A stretch of DNA of 64,000 nt from Aegilops tauschii subsp. strangulata (GCF_002575655.3 NC_053036.3:161114627-161178626), one strand, 5' to 3'. Counted from the stretch's first letter, positions 33,102-44,694 are shown. Notes: a model not told the origin generated them from the letters alone. A program made the numbers and translations.

Positions 33102-33582
33102 TGAGGGAGTCCTGGATTAGGAGGTCATCGGGCGTCCAGACTATGATATGTGGGCCGGACTGATGGGCTATGAAGATACAAGACCGAAGACTCTCTCCCG
33201 TGTACGGATAGGACTCTCCTTGGCGTGGAAGGCAGGCTTGGCGTCCTGATGTGAAGATTCCTTTCTCTATAACCGACTTTGTGTAACCCTAGTCCCCTTC
33301 GGTGTCTATATAAACCGGAGGGCTTAGTCCGTAGAGACAGACAATCATAATCATAGTCATACAGGCTAGACTTTTAGGGTATTAGCCATTACGATCTCGA
33401 GGTAGATCAACTCTTGTAATACTCATATTCATCCAGATCAATCAAACAGGAAGTAGGGTATTACCTCCATAGAGAGGGCCCGAACCTGGGTAAACATCAT
33501 GTCCCCCGTCTCCTGTTACCATCGACCTCAGACGCACAGTTCGGGACCCCCTACCCGAGATCCGCCGGTTTTGACACCGACA
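33102..33582 (+). repeat. 3' LTR of element A
   Basis: 481 bp, TGAGGGAG to ACCGACA, with TATATAAA at 33307-33314. About 5.5% different from the 5' LTR. Confidence 0.93.
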
Positions 33583-33587
33583 GTCTT
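33583..33587. repeat. TSD of element A, right copy (GTCTT)
   Basis: Identical to 5884-5888. Confidence 0.9.
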
Positions 33588-34495
33588 GCCCGGCGAAACA
33601 CGTGGCACTTGGCGAGGAGAGGCCTCCTGCATGACCACGTCATCGCCGGTCGCCACTCCCTTGTTAGCCTCTGGTTTGGGCGGATCGCCCTTATCGTCTT
33701 CGTCCATTTGAATGATCTCAGGTGGCGCTGCACAAACAAACGAGTCAAAGACATCCGTGAAAATCACTCGGGTGAAAACTTGAGTGTCCCAATCAGTCGG
33801 CACGGGAATACCTTTGTAAGTGGCAGCATCCGCCGCATCAACCTCACCCTGGTCCTGCTTGGGAGCATTCAGATCCAGCGACGTCGTCGAGGTCTCGTTG
33901 TTGTGAAGCCCAACAACACTCGGCCATCAGCCGAGTCAAGACAACAATGAATGAAAGATTAGCAAGAGCTCTTACGTCGAGGCCACTGACACAGTCACCT
34001 TGATCCGAGGCACATCGACCTTTCGAGGCTTGGAGGCCAACTACTTAGAGAGCTTAGGTTGCTTCTCGATAGAGCTCTCCACCTCGGTGCGCCCACACTT
34101 TGAGCTGCGAGTCGTCTGCCCCGAGGCAGTCGACTACTGAGCTCTTCTGGCTTTGCTGCTCAGATCATGCAGTGCTTTGGAGCAAGTCTCCTTGGGGAGC
34201 TCATACGACGACGAGGACCTGTCCTCCTCCTTCGAGTACTGGCACTTAGTGTCACTCGTCACGTCCTTGGGTGACCGATCGACCTCTGGAACATCAAAAA
34301 ATGATCTACTGAAAGCTCTGGATGAACAAACACACCACAACACAAGAATCAAATGCATTGGAAGTAACGCATGGGTGGTCCGACTGCGCAAAGGAAGTTT
34401 ACCTCGACTGGCGGCAAGTCCTTGGAGTATAGACGCACCATTCGGGCCCGTCGTGGGTTGCCTCAGGCGTAGGTGATGGCCCAGATCATGGCCCC
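33588..34495 (-). pseudogene. Outer antisense-type ORF, middle segment
   Basis: Between elements A and D. Minus-strand coding-like segment at about 33803-33588 is Asp/Glu/Lys/Pro-rich (QMDEDDKGDPPKPEANKG) and reads on into 5883 downward. Another segment at about 34391-34134 is Ser/Asp/Glu-rich (SPKDVTSDTKC, EEDRSSSSYELP). Noncoding sequence between them (about 33805-34120) may be an intron. Low complexity limits recognition; assignment comes from continuity with 44379-44694. Confidence 0.5.
34491..34495. repeat. TSD of element D, left copy (GCCCC)
   Basis: Identical to 44374-44378. Confidence 0.88.
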
Positions 34496-34969
34496 TGTCG
34501 GTGTCAAAACCAGTCGATCTCAGGTAGGGGGTCCCGAACTATGCGTATGAGGATCGAAGGTAATAGGAGACAAGGGGACACGATGTTTACCCAACTTCGG
34601 GCCCTCTTAATGGAGGTAATACCCTACTTCCTGCTTGATTGACTTTCATGAGTATAGGGGTTACAAGAGTTGATCTACCTCGAGATCGTAATGGCTAAAC
34701 CCTAGCTGTATAGCTTATGCAAATTCTGATAGCCTCTACGGACTAAACCCTCTGGTTTATATAGACACCGGAGGGGCCTAGTGTTGTACAGAGTCGGTTT
34801 ACAGAGAAAGAATACAACACATCCGGACGTCAAGCTTGCCATCCACGCAAAGGAGAGTCCCATCCGGACATCGGAGAAGGCCTTCTATCTTGTATCTTCA
34901 TGGCCCATCAGTCCAGCCCATGCTACATAGCCCGGACACCCGAGGACCCCATAATTCAGGACTCCCTCA
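34496..34969 (-). repeat. 3' LTR of element D
   Basis: 474 bp; + strand TGTCGGTG to CTCCCTCA. TTTATATA at 34756-34763 is the inverse of the TATA box. Next to it, 34970-34982 is GTAGCCCCCCGAA, the inverse of a PPT. Confidence 0.93.
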
Positions 34970-35186
34970 GTAGCCCCCCGAACTTGCCTTCAATGACGAC
35001 GTAGTATTCGGCTCATGTCTTCGGCTTTGCAAGGCGGGTTCTTTATTATAATCCGGACCATTGACATTCCGGTGATAACCTCGATGTCTTTTACGATTCC
35101 CCCCTATCGACGCTTCGATTTTTGCGCACCGAGCGAATATGAACGGTTTATGCCTTTTTTGCAAATAATCTCCTCATTACGCTTGG

Positions 35187-37881
35187 ATGGCACCTATAGA
35201 AGGAGATGTAGATCTCCAAATGTCATCTCACATTGCGCAGAAGGAAAACCACCAAGTTCAGCCACGAGCAAAGCTTTCCATCATGGCAAGTGCCCCAGGA
35301 TCCTCTTCGCGCCCCCATGGCCCTCAAGAGGGTGATTGGCAGAGTTGCTCCGTGCGTCATCTTGAGCTGAGCCGACTCCAGACGCAGGGTTACCTCCCCC
35401 TCACGGATCTAGTCTCCGTTCGAGCGGGCTTGTATTCAATCGACAACGATGCGATGGCTGAGAACTTCCCCAACCCCAATAAGGAGCAGAGGGTGTGCTT
35501 CGTCCCATTTCTATTGCGGGGCCTGGGATTTCCAATCCATCCGTTCCTCCGGGGGTTATTGGAATTTTACGGCATCCAACTACATACCCTCACCCCAAGT
35601 TCGATTCTCCACATCTCAGGTTTTGTGGCCCTCTGCGAGCTATTCTTAGGCATCGAGGCCCATTTTGAATTATGGAGGAAACTCTTTTGCGTCGTTCCCC
35701 GCCACCGAGGAGGTTCCATATTTGAAGTAGGTGGTGCCGAAGTATGGAGTATAGCTTGATCCGGATACCTTGTAGGAACACCTAAAGAGGTATACTCGCA
35801 GAGGTCCTCCGAATGGTTTTATATGGACAATGTCCCGCTGTCTCCCTGAATTTTCCAATGCTCCTTTAAGGAAGCGCCTCAACTGGCATCCCCGCAGTCC
35901 CATAGAAGAAGACAGTGTGGAGATAAAGAGGTTGGTCACCAAGGTCAGGTTGCTAGCCCATACCGAGCTCTCAATAGTTGAAGTCATGGCCATTGCAATA
36001 AAGAGGTGTGTCCAGCCTCTTCAATCCAGAGTAAGTACCTTATGGTGCTAGCACGGAGAAGACGACGCATCCCGCTACAGACGGAAGGGTCCGGATACCC
36101 CAGCCGAACTGGTCTCAATTTTGGCTGATATGTATAAGGGCAAAAAAGAAGATTTTCTCCGGCTAAACTGCCGGGAGGCTTATTCTATGTACACCCTTAT
36201 TGAATGGGTAAGATCTCGATCATCTGTGCTTATTTCATTGCATTGCAGACACTACTTGAATTTACTCTTTGTTGCCGCCAACAATCATGGAGGAGGATGA
36301 CCGAGGATGTCCACTGTCCTGCTCCCCATCCAGAGATCATAATCGTGATAAAGATCCTGGCTTTTGCGAGGATCCGGACATATATATAGAATTCGATGAT
36401 GGGGTATTCTATCAAGCGAGCCTTGACGGTTCGGAAGTTGCTATCACCGCCGACTACCCTCGCCTTTATCCCTTCTGCATCGTGAGTATCCGGAGGCTTC
36501 TTAAAAGGAGATCCTTATCTGCATCCTTACCCATTGTACTGATCCGGTATTTTAACAGGATCGACGCTCTAGGGACCGTATCTCCTCAAGGGTGGCTCCT
36601 ACACAGGCCGTCGTTCAAAATGAAAAGGGACTCGGAGTACTGCGGAGACCTCACAATCTTCCAAGAGGTATGTGTACTTTAATATATGCCTAGGCATGAG
36701 TCTGGGTTGTTAAAAGTCTCCCTTTCTATGTTTGACATCAGGAGGAGTACGCGGCAGACGGTGGGAAAACGCGCGATTAGCAAAATGTCCACTAATCCGG
36801 TGCCGAACTCGTTAACTAGGACGCGAGCCAACGCAATGCCCATTCTGCCTACTCAAGAGGATTCGGATGACGTATCAGTCATGAATTCTGAAGTGGAGAG
36901 CGTGATGAAGCACCGTTGATTAAAGGAGGCTATGCATGCTCCGGCCTTTTCTGAACAAGAGTTTGCCGCACTGAGTTCGTTGCATGCATATATCTGAGCC
37001 GCTCGAGACGGACTTGCCAGAGTCATTCAGTTGTTCTTGAAGGATATACAGGTAAGATTTGATGCAATTTGTATAGTCATATGCCAGTAGCCCCCGAGAC
37101 TTGAAACGGTGAAGCAAACCGATTTAAGGATCGATAATTTTTGCAGGTTCTGAAAGAAAAGAACACTATGCTAGCCTAGGAGCTGAACACAAACCAGACA
37201 CAACTGAATGCGGTCACCGCCGAACCAGGGGAATTGATAGAGATCGCGACGGGCGAATCTAGGGAGAAAAAACTTGAGGAGGAAAAGGACAAGCAGTCCG
37301 AAGAGATAGAGAGCTTGAAGTCTCAGCTATTGGTCGTTTAAAAGGAAAATAAAAAACTTAAGGGCGGCATGTTCGGTATGTCTTCCACTATTATTTAGAA
37401 CCACCATAGGTGCTCATGTTTTGTCCATAATGCGGAATATTATGACTTTGTTGCTTGCAGGTCTGTTAACTGGTCGGCCGGAAGAGGAAGTATTCAGATT
37501 TCAAGGTGACGTGCTAAAGGAGTTGTCCGTCGTGCATGCTCGGGCCCAGAAAGCCATGAGGAGTATGGTGAAGGCGTTATGGCCATCTGATACCCCTCCA
37601 GAAAGTATGGAGGGCCTGGCAAATCTGTTCAAAGGTGGTCGGCGCCGGTTCGAGCTATGGAAGACGTCTGCCTGCCGTCAAGGCGCACGAGAATCCTGGG
37701 CATGGTGAAGATGCGCTTTACTAAACTGGACCCGAATCATATGGCCCGAGTAGGACCACAGGGACCAGATGGGAAGGATATCCCATTAAATTTGGTCTAT
37801 GATCAAGTAATGATTGCTCCAAAATATTCTCAGGAAGGTTGTAGATTAGACTGCCTTATAGACGGAATAGATAAGGAATAG
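35187..37881 (+). pseudogene. Element D antisense ORF, multi-exon, Transposase_28-type
   Basis: Opposite strand to gag/pol. The first open stretch (35187-35759, 190 codons) has EQRVCFVPFLLRGLGF, then LRGLLEFYGIQLHTLTP and LHISGFVALCELFLGI, the PF04195-type core. A one-base shift follows (about 35757), another near 35850, then RKRLNWHPRSP and VQPLQSR, and an in-frame TAG at 36048-36050. Later exons include DIYIEFDDGVFYQASLDGS, a coiled coil with stops at 37147-37375, and a C-terminal part (VKMRFTKLDPNHMARVGPQG) ending at 37881. GT-AG introns fit at 36482-36558, 36668-36741, 37052-37146 and 37376-37460. Function unknown. Confidence 0.7.
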
Positions 37882-38698
37882 GTTTTTGGCTTAATGTATC
37901 AATGTACATTTATGATCAACCTTTGGTTTGATCCGAACATGTGAAATGATTTTTTCGTCGCATGCTTTCGGCTTTAACCTCCCGGCCAAAATGGTGGAAT
38001 GTTTCTGGATACTTAAGACAAAAGGAAGTATCTATCCGGAAACCAGGCAACCCAGTCATTGTGCTCGAACAGACAAAAAATTCGAGTTCGGGATGTATGT
38101 TATATTAAGTATGTAAGAAACATCTTCCAAGGAAAATAGTTCCGTGAAGGGTTCCTTTCCTTGGGGTGGCATATTGTGATTACACGTGCCGGTGTCTGTG
38201 GTCTGTAATACGGAAAAACTGTCTCGTAGTGCTGAAAATGGTTGCAATACGGCAACAATTTGTCGTTTTAGTGCCACCAATTATTCTCTTAAGAACGCTA
38301 GCTTTCGGCTTCACCCGTCTGAGGTACATGTCCGGATAACCCGGTTTTAACAATCGCAGAGGTGCTCCCTTTATGCCCTAGCCGAACAATCGGGAACGTA
38401 GGGCATAAGCACAGGAGCAAGGCAACCCAGCTTGGCAAAAACTTAAGTCATAGAGGTGCATATAATGGCAAAAAGGATGTATATCCGCAAATGAAACATA
38501 TATTGTGAGCTCTAGGCTTGGTATAATAATAAGCTTCTACTTACAGAAGCCGCCAGTCATGGTGGGGTGTGTACATTTAAGGATGTGTACCCCTCAAGTG
38601 TTCGGCTTATCTGAACACACCATGGGAAACGTATAAAAACGAAAGAAAGGAAAAAATTGAAAAGGAGACAAAAGAACGAATAAGAAGCATGGTCGGTC
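37882..38698. other. Noncoding gap between pol and antisense ORF of element D
   Basis: About 0.8 kb where the two opposing coding units converge. No ORF or motif recognised. Confidence 0.6.
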
Positions 38699-39755
38699 TT
38701 ATGTGTAGAATCTTCGAAGCCGGGCAGCGTTCCAAGGGTTCGGTTCTAAGCGATTATCCGATGCATTGCAAAGGCGGTAGGATCCTCCAGTGAGAACTTC
38801 ATCTATAATGAAGGGACCTTCCCATTTTGGTTTGAGTTTGTCCTTTTTCTTCTTCGGGAGGCGTAAAACAAGCTCACGGACGTTATAAGTCTTTGCCCGC
38901 ACTTCTCTGCTTTGGTATCTCCGAGCTTGTTGTTGATAGAATGCGGAACGGGCTTTTACGACATCATGCTCGTCCTCCAGGCCATCTAAGTTGTCCTTCC
39001 GATCGAGCTCGGCCTCTCTCTCTCTTCATACATGTGCACTCGAGGTGAGTCATGAATAATGTCGCAGGGCAAGACAGCCTCTGCGCCATACACCATGAAG
39101 AACGGTGTGTATCTGGTAGTGCGATTGGGCATGGTCCGCAGCCCCCAAAGTAAGGAATTGAGTTCCTCGACCCAGTGTTTATCCGATTCCTTTAGGGATC
39201 GCACTAGTCTGGGTTTGATGCCGCTCATTATCAGGCCATTAGCCTGTTCGACCTGACTGTTTGTTTGAGGGTGATATACGGAGGCGTAATCGAGCTTGAT
39301 GCCCAGGTTAGCACACCAATTTTTCACCTCATCGGCTGAGAAGTTAGAGCCGTTGTCAGTAATAATGCTGTGTGGACACCATAACGGTGGACGACACCGG
39401 ATATCAAATCTATCATCGGTCCAGCTTCAGCCATTTTTACTGATTTGGCCTCTATCCACTTAGTGAATTTATCCACCATAACCAGTAAATATTTCTTCTG
39501 ATGGCTTCCCCCTTTAAGGGGTCCGACCATGTCTAGCCCCCAGACCGCGAAGGGCCAGGTAATGGGGATTGTTCTTAGGGTGGTGGGCGGCATATGGCTT
39601 TGATTGGCAAAAACCTGGCATCCGACACAACGCTGTACAACGGCATGTGCATCTGCTCGGGCAGTGGGCCAGAAGAAACCTGTACGAAAGGCCTTGCTTA
39701 CGAGGGCCCGAGCTGCGGCATGATGGCCGCCGAGGCCAGCATGTATTTCAGCCAA
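38699..39755 (-). pseudogene. Element D integrase
   Basis: Read on minus. The N-terminal zinc-binding region has GHHAAARALV and CVGCQ. The catalytic core starts at WGLDMVGPLKGG (first Asp) and VMVDKFTKWIEA; a one-base shift near 39365 breaks the frame within VVHRYGV, after which the other frame continues with YHPQTNSQVEQANGLI (third acidic residue) and FMVYGAEAVLP. A second shift lies near 39010. The C-terminal part reads ELVLRLPKKKKDKLKPKWEG and ends at TAG 38699. Integrase inserts the cDNA into chromosomes; this copy is inactive because of the frameshifts. Confidence 0.85.
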
Positions 39756-39913
39756 GAGCTGCCGCCCCTCCTCTTCGGAGATACATCTTTGAAGAACTCT
39801 TGTAGTGCTTTTCTTGTAGAGTTCTCCGTCATGAACTTTGTAGGCTTTAGAACATCGAACTATGCGACGGGCCTCGTTCTGGTCATCAGGGAGCTCCTAC
39901 CTATTAAGGTAGG

Positions 39914-41160
39914 CTAAGAAGGGTTCGGTCCATGGAGCGTTACCGCCATCATTCCATGGGCGGAAGGCATTGGTTTGGTGCCTGAGCCCCCGATGATATC
40001 CGAATCGTGTTCGGCACCTGGGGGTGTGATCGGCGTCGGACTTGTATTTTCGCTCTCGTCCTGCCATACCACGGATGGCTTGAAAAGCCTTTCCACAAAG
40101 GTGTTAGGCGGGACGGGGTCGGGTTTAGCGCCCATTCGAGCAAGGATGTCTGCTGCTTGATTACTGCCTTGAGCCACAAGATGAAACTCGAGCCCCTCAA
40201 ACCGAGCTGCTATTTTGAATACGGCGTTGCGGTAGGCCGCCATCTTTGGATCTTTTGCATCGAGTTCTCTATTTATTTGAGATATCCCGAGGTTCGAATC
40301 CCCATGCACCTCGAGGTGTTGTATGCCCATAGGAATGGCCATCTGGAGACCATGCATTAGTGCCTCATATTCGGTCACGTTATTGGAGTCTGTATACATG
40401 ATTTGTAATACATAACTGACTGTGTCCCCTGTAGGGGATGTTAGGATGACACCAGCCCCCAATCCGGCAAACATTTTAGAGTCGTCGATGTACATCACCC
40501 AGTTGGAGTATGTGATGTACTCTTTAGGGAGTTCGGCTTCTGTCCATTCGGCGAAAAAGTCGGCTAACACCTGAGATTTAATAGCTCGGTGTGGCTTGTA
40601 TGCTATTTCGAATGGTAAGAGCTCGATAGCCCATTTGGCAACGCGGCCGATGGCGTCTCGATTGTTTATGATGTCATTGAGTGGTACTTGGAAGCCACCG
40701 TGATCGAGCACTCTTGAAAGTAGTGCCACAGCTTCCGAGATGCCATGAAGACCGCATACGCTATCTTTTGATAGTGCGGGTATCGGGATTTGCATGGTGT
40801 AAGGACCGCCGATACATAGTATACTGGTTTTTGGAGTGGGAATTTGTGTCCCTCTTCCTCTCCTTCGACAACGAGCACAGCACTCAACACCTGGTGAGTT
40901 GCAGATATGTAGAGCAACATAGGTTCGCCGACGTTTGGTGCGGCAAGGATTGGGTTGCTTGCTAACAAAGTTTTTATTTATTCCAATCCGGCTGTTGCCG
41001 CATCCGTCCACTCAAAGTGGTCGGTACGTCGGAGCAGGCGATAAAGTGGCAGTGCCTTTTCTCCCAATCTGGAGATGAATCGGCTCAAAGCTGCCACGCA
41101 CTCCGCTAGTTTTTGGACCTGCTTTAGGTCTGTTGGCGTTGCCAATTGTGATAGGGCCTG
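39914..41160 (-). pseudogene. Element D RT end plus two RNase H domains
   Basis: The RT connection and first RNase H region are spread over two frames: one with AAPNVGEPMLLYISATHQVL and YYVSAVLTPCKSRYPHYQK (about 40960-40690), then a shift into the other frame near 40680. The second, archaeal-type RNase H domain has MYIDDSKMFAGLGAGVIL, NNVTEYEALMHGLQMAI and GDSNLGISQINRELDAKDP, and continues to ADILARMGA. The double RNase H arrangement is a known hallmark of the Tat lineage. The MYIDD site differs from the commoner FDGS/FDGA form. Confidence 0.8.
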
Positions 41161-42540
41161 GATTTGCTTTGATTACTCTATTGTAAACAATGAACCCGAG
41201 GAGCTTTCCAGCCGGAACGCCGAAGACGCATTTTTCTGGATTGAGCCGTATGTCATATATTCGGAGGTTGTTGAATGTAAGGTGTAAGTCATCCACCAAT
41301 GAGTCGACATGTTTAGTTTTGATGACTACATCATCTACACATGCCTCGACCGTCTTGCCAATTTGTTTTTCCAGGCATGTTTGAATCATGCGCTCGTAAG
41401 TGGCGCCGGCGTTTTTTAGTCCGAAAGGCATAGTGTTGAAGCAGAAAGGCCCATGCGGAGTAATGAATGCCGTTGCAGCCTGATCAGATTCCTTCATCTT
41501 GATTTGATGGTATCCGGAGTATGCGTCGAGGAAGCATAGTGAATCGTGTCCAGTAGTCGCATCAATGTTTTGGTCAATGCGGGGCAGCGGGAAGGGGTCC
41601 TTAGGGCAGGCCTTGTTAAGGTCTTTGAAATTGACACAAAGGTGCCAGGATTTGTCCTTCTTTGGCACCATGACCAGGTTTGCTAGCCAGTCCGGGTGTT
41701 CGATCTCTCTGATGAACCCGGCTTCCAGTAGTTTGTTTAGCTCCTCCCCCATAGCTTGTCGCTTGGGTTCGGAAAATTGCCGCAACGTTTGCTTGACTAG
41801 TTTGAACCCCTTTATTATGTTGAGGCTATGTTCAACCAGTCTGCGTGGGATTCCTGGCATATCCGAAGGATGACAGGCAAAGATGTCCCAATTCTTGCGC
41901 GGGAACGCTCTTAGAGAGGCGTCGATTGTTGGATCCAGCTGCGCTCCAATTGCTGTTGTTTTGTTAGGATCCGTTGGGTGTACTTGAAATTTGACTATTT
42001 CGTCTGCTGGTTTGAAGGAAGTGGATTTGGGCCTCTTATCGAGGATGACATAGTCCTTGTCTATTGTGGAGCGCAGAGTGGTTAGCTCCTCGGCCGCAAG
42101 GGCCTCGGATAGCGCCCCGAGGGCCAGAAAGGCAGTTTTGCTTTCGGTGCGGAGTGCAATATTCGGGTCACTAGTGATAGTGATAACTCCATTAGGCCCT
42201 GGCATTTTAAGCTTCATGTACCCGTAATGGGGTATGGCTTGAAAGCGTGTGAATGTGTCTCGCCCCAGCAGGGCGTGATATCTGTTGTTGAAAGGTGCGA
42301 CGTGCAAGAGCAACTCTTCGGACCTGTAGTTCTCCGGCGTGCCGAATAGGACGTCGAGTTTAATCTTCCCCGAACTTCATGCTTCTCGACTGGGGATAAT
42401 GCCTCAGAAGGTGGTGCCCCTTTGCTCGATGCGACTCTTGTCCAATTGCATTTTATTGAGCGTGTCCTCGTAGACGAGGTTGAGTCTGCTGCTGCCGTCC
42501 ATGAGCTTAGTGAGCCTAAAACCATCCACAATTGGGTTTA
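41012..42540 (-). pseudogene. Element D protease and reverse transcriptase
   Basis: A protease-like DGSSRLNLVYEDTL segment at about 42500-42460 lies in a shifted frame. The long frame from 42313 has RYHALLGRDTFTRFQAIP and KLKMPGP, then the RT palm with LVMVPKKDKSWHLCVNF, FLDAYSGYHQIKM, FNTMPFGLKNAGATYERM and, at 41341-41330, CVDD. Family RTs have YVDD here, so the Tyr before the two catalytic Asp has become Cys (TGT). The thumb region is shifted near 41160. The RT copies element RNA into DNA; this one is non-functional by frameshift and probably by the CVDD change. Confidence 0.85.
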
Positions 42541-42559
42541 AGACCAAGGCGGCAGGTGC

Positions 42560-43875
42560 TCAGACTGATCTGGCCCTTGGTTCGTCGTCGACAGTAAAGG
42601 TTATTGCCATATCGTTCCAAGGGTTTATTGTGGCTACTTGGTTGATTTCGGCGAGGTTGCGGAGCGCCCTCTTGCGCCGATTGTTTGAAGAAAAGGTCTT
42701 GATGACCGTAAAGACATTGAGATCGGCATCCTCCGAAGAGTGCCTCTCTGGAGTAATGTTGGTGAGGATGGCCTCGCCGCTCTTAGCCACCTACCGGAGT
42801 ACCCAACATGCCCGAAGGCTATGTGTTGGTTCGGCATTCGGCGTCATATGTATCTGACAGGGTTTGTCGAGCAGGTTGTCAAGGACAGTTCTGTGTCCCG
42901 TGAAGGGCTTGACTTTTTTGTCCATGAGATGATGATTAGGTGCCCCGTAAGGGTGCATCCTTTTTGTCCGTCCGGTGGGCTGCTTGAAGGCAGGAGGTTC
43001 CCACCGAGCTGTCTGGGCCTTCTAGGCGCTTTCCATTGCGCAGTACTTCTGTACGATGTGTGCCAAATCTGCGAAGTGCAGTATGCAGTGGCGGTTGAGG
43101 GCGTTACGGATTCCCTCGTCCGTACAGTTGCGGCAAAATACTGAAACCGTGTCGTCGTCGCAACAATCTTTGATCTTGTTTTTAGCAAGGAGGAATCTGG
43201 CCCAAAAGTGATGGACCGTTTCCTCAGGTTGCTGATGTACATACATTAGGTCGCATATGTCTAGAGGACCTGAATTGCTTGGGGAATATTGCTTGTGGTG
43301 GGTGGGTGGGTTAAAATCCGAACCATGACCCACTATTGCATCCGGAGTTTGAAGAATTTCTGAGGCCACCAGCCCAGGATCCGGAGTGTCCTGGTGGCTT
43401 TTGGGCTCAACGCCCAGTCTTATGTTCAGAGGACATGAAGTCTCTTCCCGAATATGGGTATCCGGCTTGCAGGACTCGGAAATCCGAACATAGCTTGTTC
43501 TTAACTTAGGGGAGAAGTATTCTCGGCTTGTTCCTCCACGCCCGCTACCAGATGGGTGATCGGCGGGGACCTGATTTCCCTCTGGTCGGGTTTAAGCCCA
43601 ATCCGATCGTAGTTTGTTGCAACTCCTAAGGAGACGATACGATCTAGTAGCTCGTTTAAGGACGAGGCATCTGTTGGATCCATATTTTTGGGGTGTTCAA
43701 GGCCGATGCGTAGACGCTGTTTAGCAATTTCGAGGGCTGCCTTTGGCTTAACGGCCGCGCGGGCGCTCATGGTGAAACCGCCGAGCTGGAGGACCTGTCC
43801 CAGGACTAGGGCCCTTCTAGAGGTAATGTTGTCGTTAATGACAAGGCGAGCCATCGATCCCATCGTCGACGACAT
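42560..43875 (-). pseudogene. Element D gag
   Basis: Starts at the ATG at 43875, eight bases inside the PBS-like site; the first 125 codons run to TAA at 43501 and include ALEIAKQRLRIGLEHPKNMD and EIRSPPITHLVA, the latter shared with element F gag (EIRSPPTTHLVA). The capsid part resumes at about 43260 with EETVHHFWARFLLAKNKIKD and LNRHCILHFADLAHIVQKY. Further frames at about 43020-42850 and 42790-42560 carry the C-terminal part. Several stops and at least two shifts. Gag coats the RNA; decayed here. Confidence 0.8.
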
Positions 43876-43882
43876 AATGGAA

Positions 43883-43901
43883 CTCTCAATGGAAGCACCA
43901 A
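43883..43901 (-). other. PBS-like site of element D
   Basis: TTGGTGCTTCCATTGAGAG on the minus strand, adjacent to the 5' LTR; element F has TTGGTGCTTTCATTGAGAA at the same place (52917-52935). Donor tRNA not identified. Confidence 0.6.
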
Positions 43902-44373
43902 TGTCGGTGTCAAAACCGGCCAATCTCGGGTAGGGGTCCCGAACTGTGAGTCTGAGGATCGAAGTAACAGGAGACAAGGGGACACGATGTTTACCCAGGT
44001 TTGGACCCTCTTAGTGGAGGTAATACCCTACTTCCTGCGTGATTGACTTTGATGAGTATAGGGGTTACAAGAGTCGATCTACCTCGAGATCGTAATGGCT
44101 AAACCTTAGCTGTCTAGCCAATGCAAATTCTGATAGCCTCTACGGACTAAACCCTCTGGTTTATATAGACACCGGAGGAGCCTAGGGTTGTATAGAGTCA
44201 GTTTACAGAGAAAGGAAACTACACATCCAGACGTCAAGCTTCCCATCCACGCAAAGGAGAGTCCCATCCGGAGACGGGGGAAGGCCTTCTATCTTGTATC
44301 TTAATGGCCCATCAGTCCGGCCCACGCTACACAGCCCGGACACCCGAGGACCCCATAATCCAGGACTTCCTCA
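43902..44373 (-). repeat. 5' LTR of element D
   Basis: 472 bp; about 8% different from 34496-34969. Confidence 0.93.
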
Positions 44374-44378
44374 GCCCC
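44374..44378. repeat. TSD of element D, right copy (GCCCC)
   Basis: Identical to 34491-34495. Confidence 0.88.
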
Positions 44379-44694
44379 CACGTCCTTCTCAGCGAGCTCC
44401 TCCGGATGCACCCGAGTGGGATAACTTGGCCCCTCATACATCCACATGGGGTGGGCCCTGGCTTGCAGGGGTTGGATCCGCCGAGTGAGGAAAGTCTCTA
44501 GCAAGTCCATTCCGTTCACGCAAGTGTTCATGACCCCAACAAGGGCAGTGGCCAGGATGTCGACCCCCGTCTTATCCTCCTTCATCACCGAAAGAGGCAC
44601 GGGAGCGCACACCCTATCTGCCGAGTACGGGGGGGAGACCCGACTGGTTGTTGGTTCCGGGGACGTCCCTGCAGTAGAACCAGGTTCCCTGCCA
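44379..44694 (-). pseudogene. Outer antisense-type ORF, 5' segment
   Basis: An open minus-strand frame from the CACTA edge to element D. It includes GVDILATALVGVMNTCVNGM and RRIQPLQARAHPMWMYEG. The QPLQxR...W pattern matches VQPLQSR in element D antisense ORF at about 36015-36045, just after the PF04195-type core, so this is the same protein type. The core itself would lie beyond the CACTA insertion and outside the window. Interrupted by element D at 44374, resuming at 34490. Confidence 0.6.
44692..44694. repeat. Putative 3-bp TSD of the CACTA element
   Basis: CCA directly before the CACTG end. CACTA elements make 3-bp duplications; the partner is outside the window. Confidence 0.3.

Larger units (their letters stand above)
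5889..33582 (+). mobile_element. Element A: Fatima-like Gypsy element with antisense ORF, carrying three nested insertions
   Basis: Plus-orientation LTR element bounded by GTCTT duplications. Its own parts are: 5' LTR 5889-6358, gag 8334-9142, protease region 19342-19975, 3' noncoding 19976-21179, antisense ORF 21180-23932 plus 32207-32565, and 3' LTR 33102-33582. The rest is a nested Copia fragment, element B and element C. RT, RNase H and integrase are absent between protease and antisense ORF, with no inserted sequence there to explain it. It is therefore non-autonomous by structure. The two LTRs differ at about 26 of 470 sites. The antisense ORF places it near the Tat/Grande-type Gypsy lineage. 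Confidence 0.9.
34496..44373 (-). mobile_element. Element D: Fatima-like Gypsy element with full but decayed pol and antisense ORF
   Basis: Minus-orientation 9.9-kb element. Order along its own strand: 5' LTR 44373-43902, gag 43875-42560, protease-RT 42540-41012, RNase H 41011-39914, integrase 39755-38699, noncoding 38698-37882, antisense ORF on + at 35187-37881, 3' LTR 34969-34496. GCCCC duplications flank it. The LTRs differ at about 39 of 472 sites. It contains no nested insertion, so it shows the full plan that element A has lost. Confidence 0.93.

Noticed and set aside
34153..34476. 107-codon plus-strand ORF
   Set aside because: Mirror of the acidic Ser-rich minus-strand segment of the outer ORF; the minus-strand reading has the family context.
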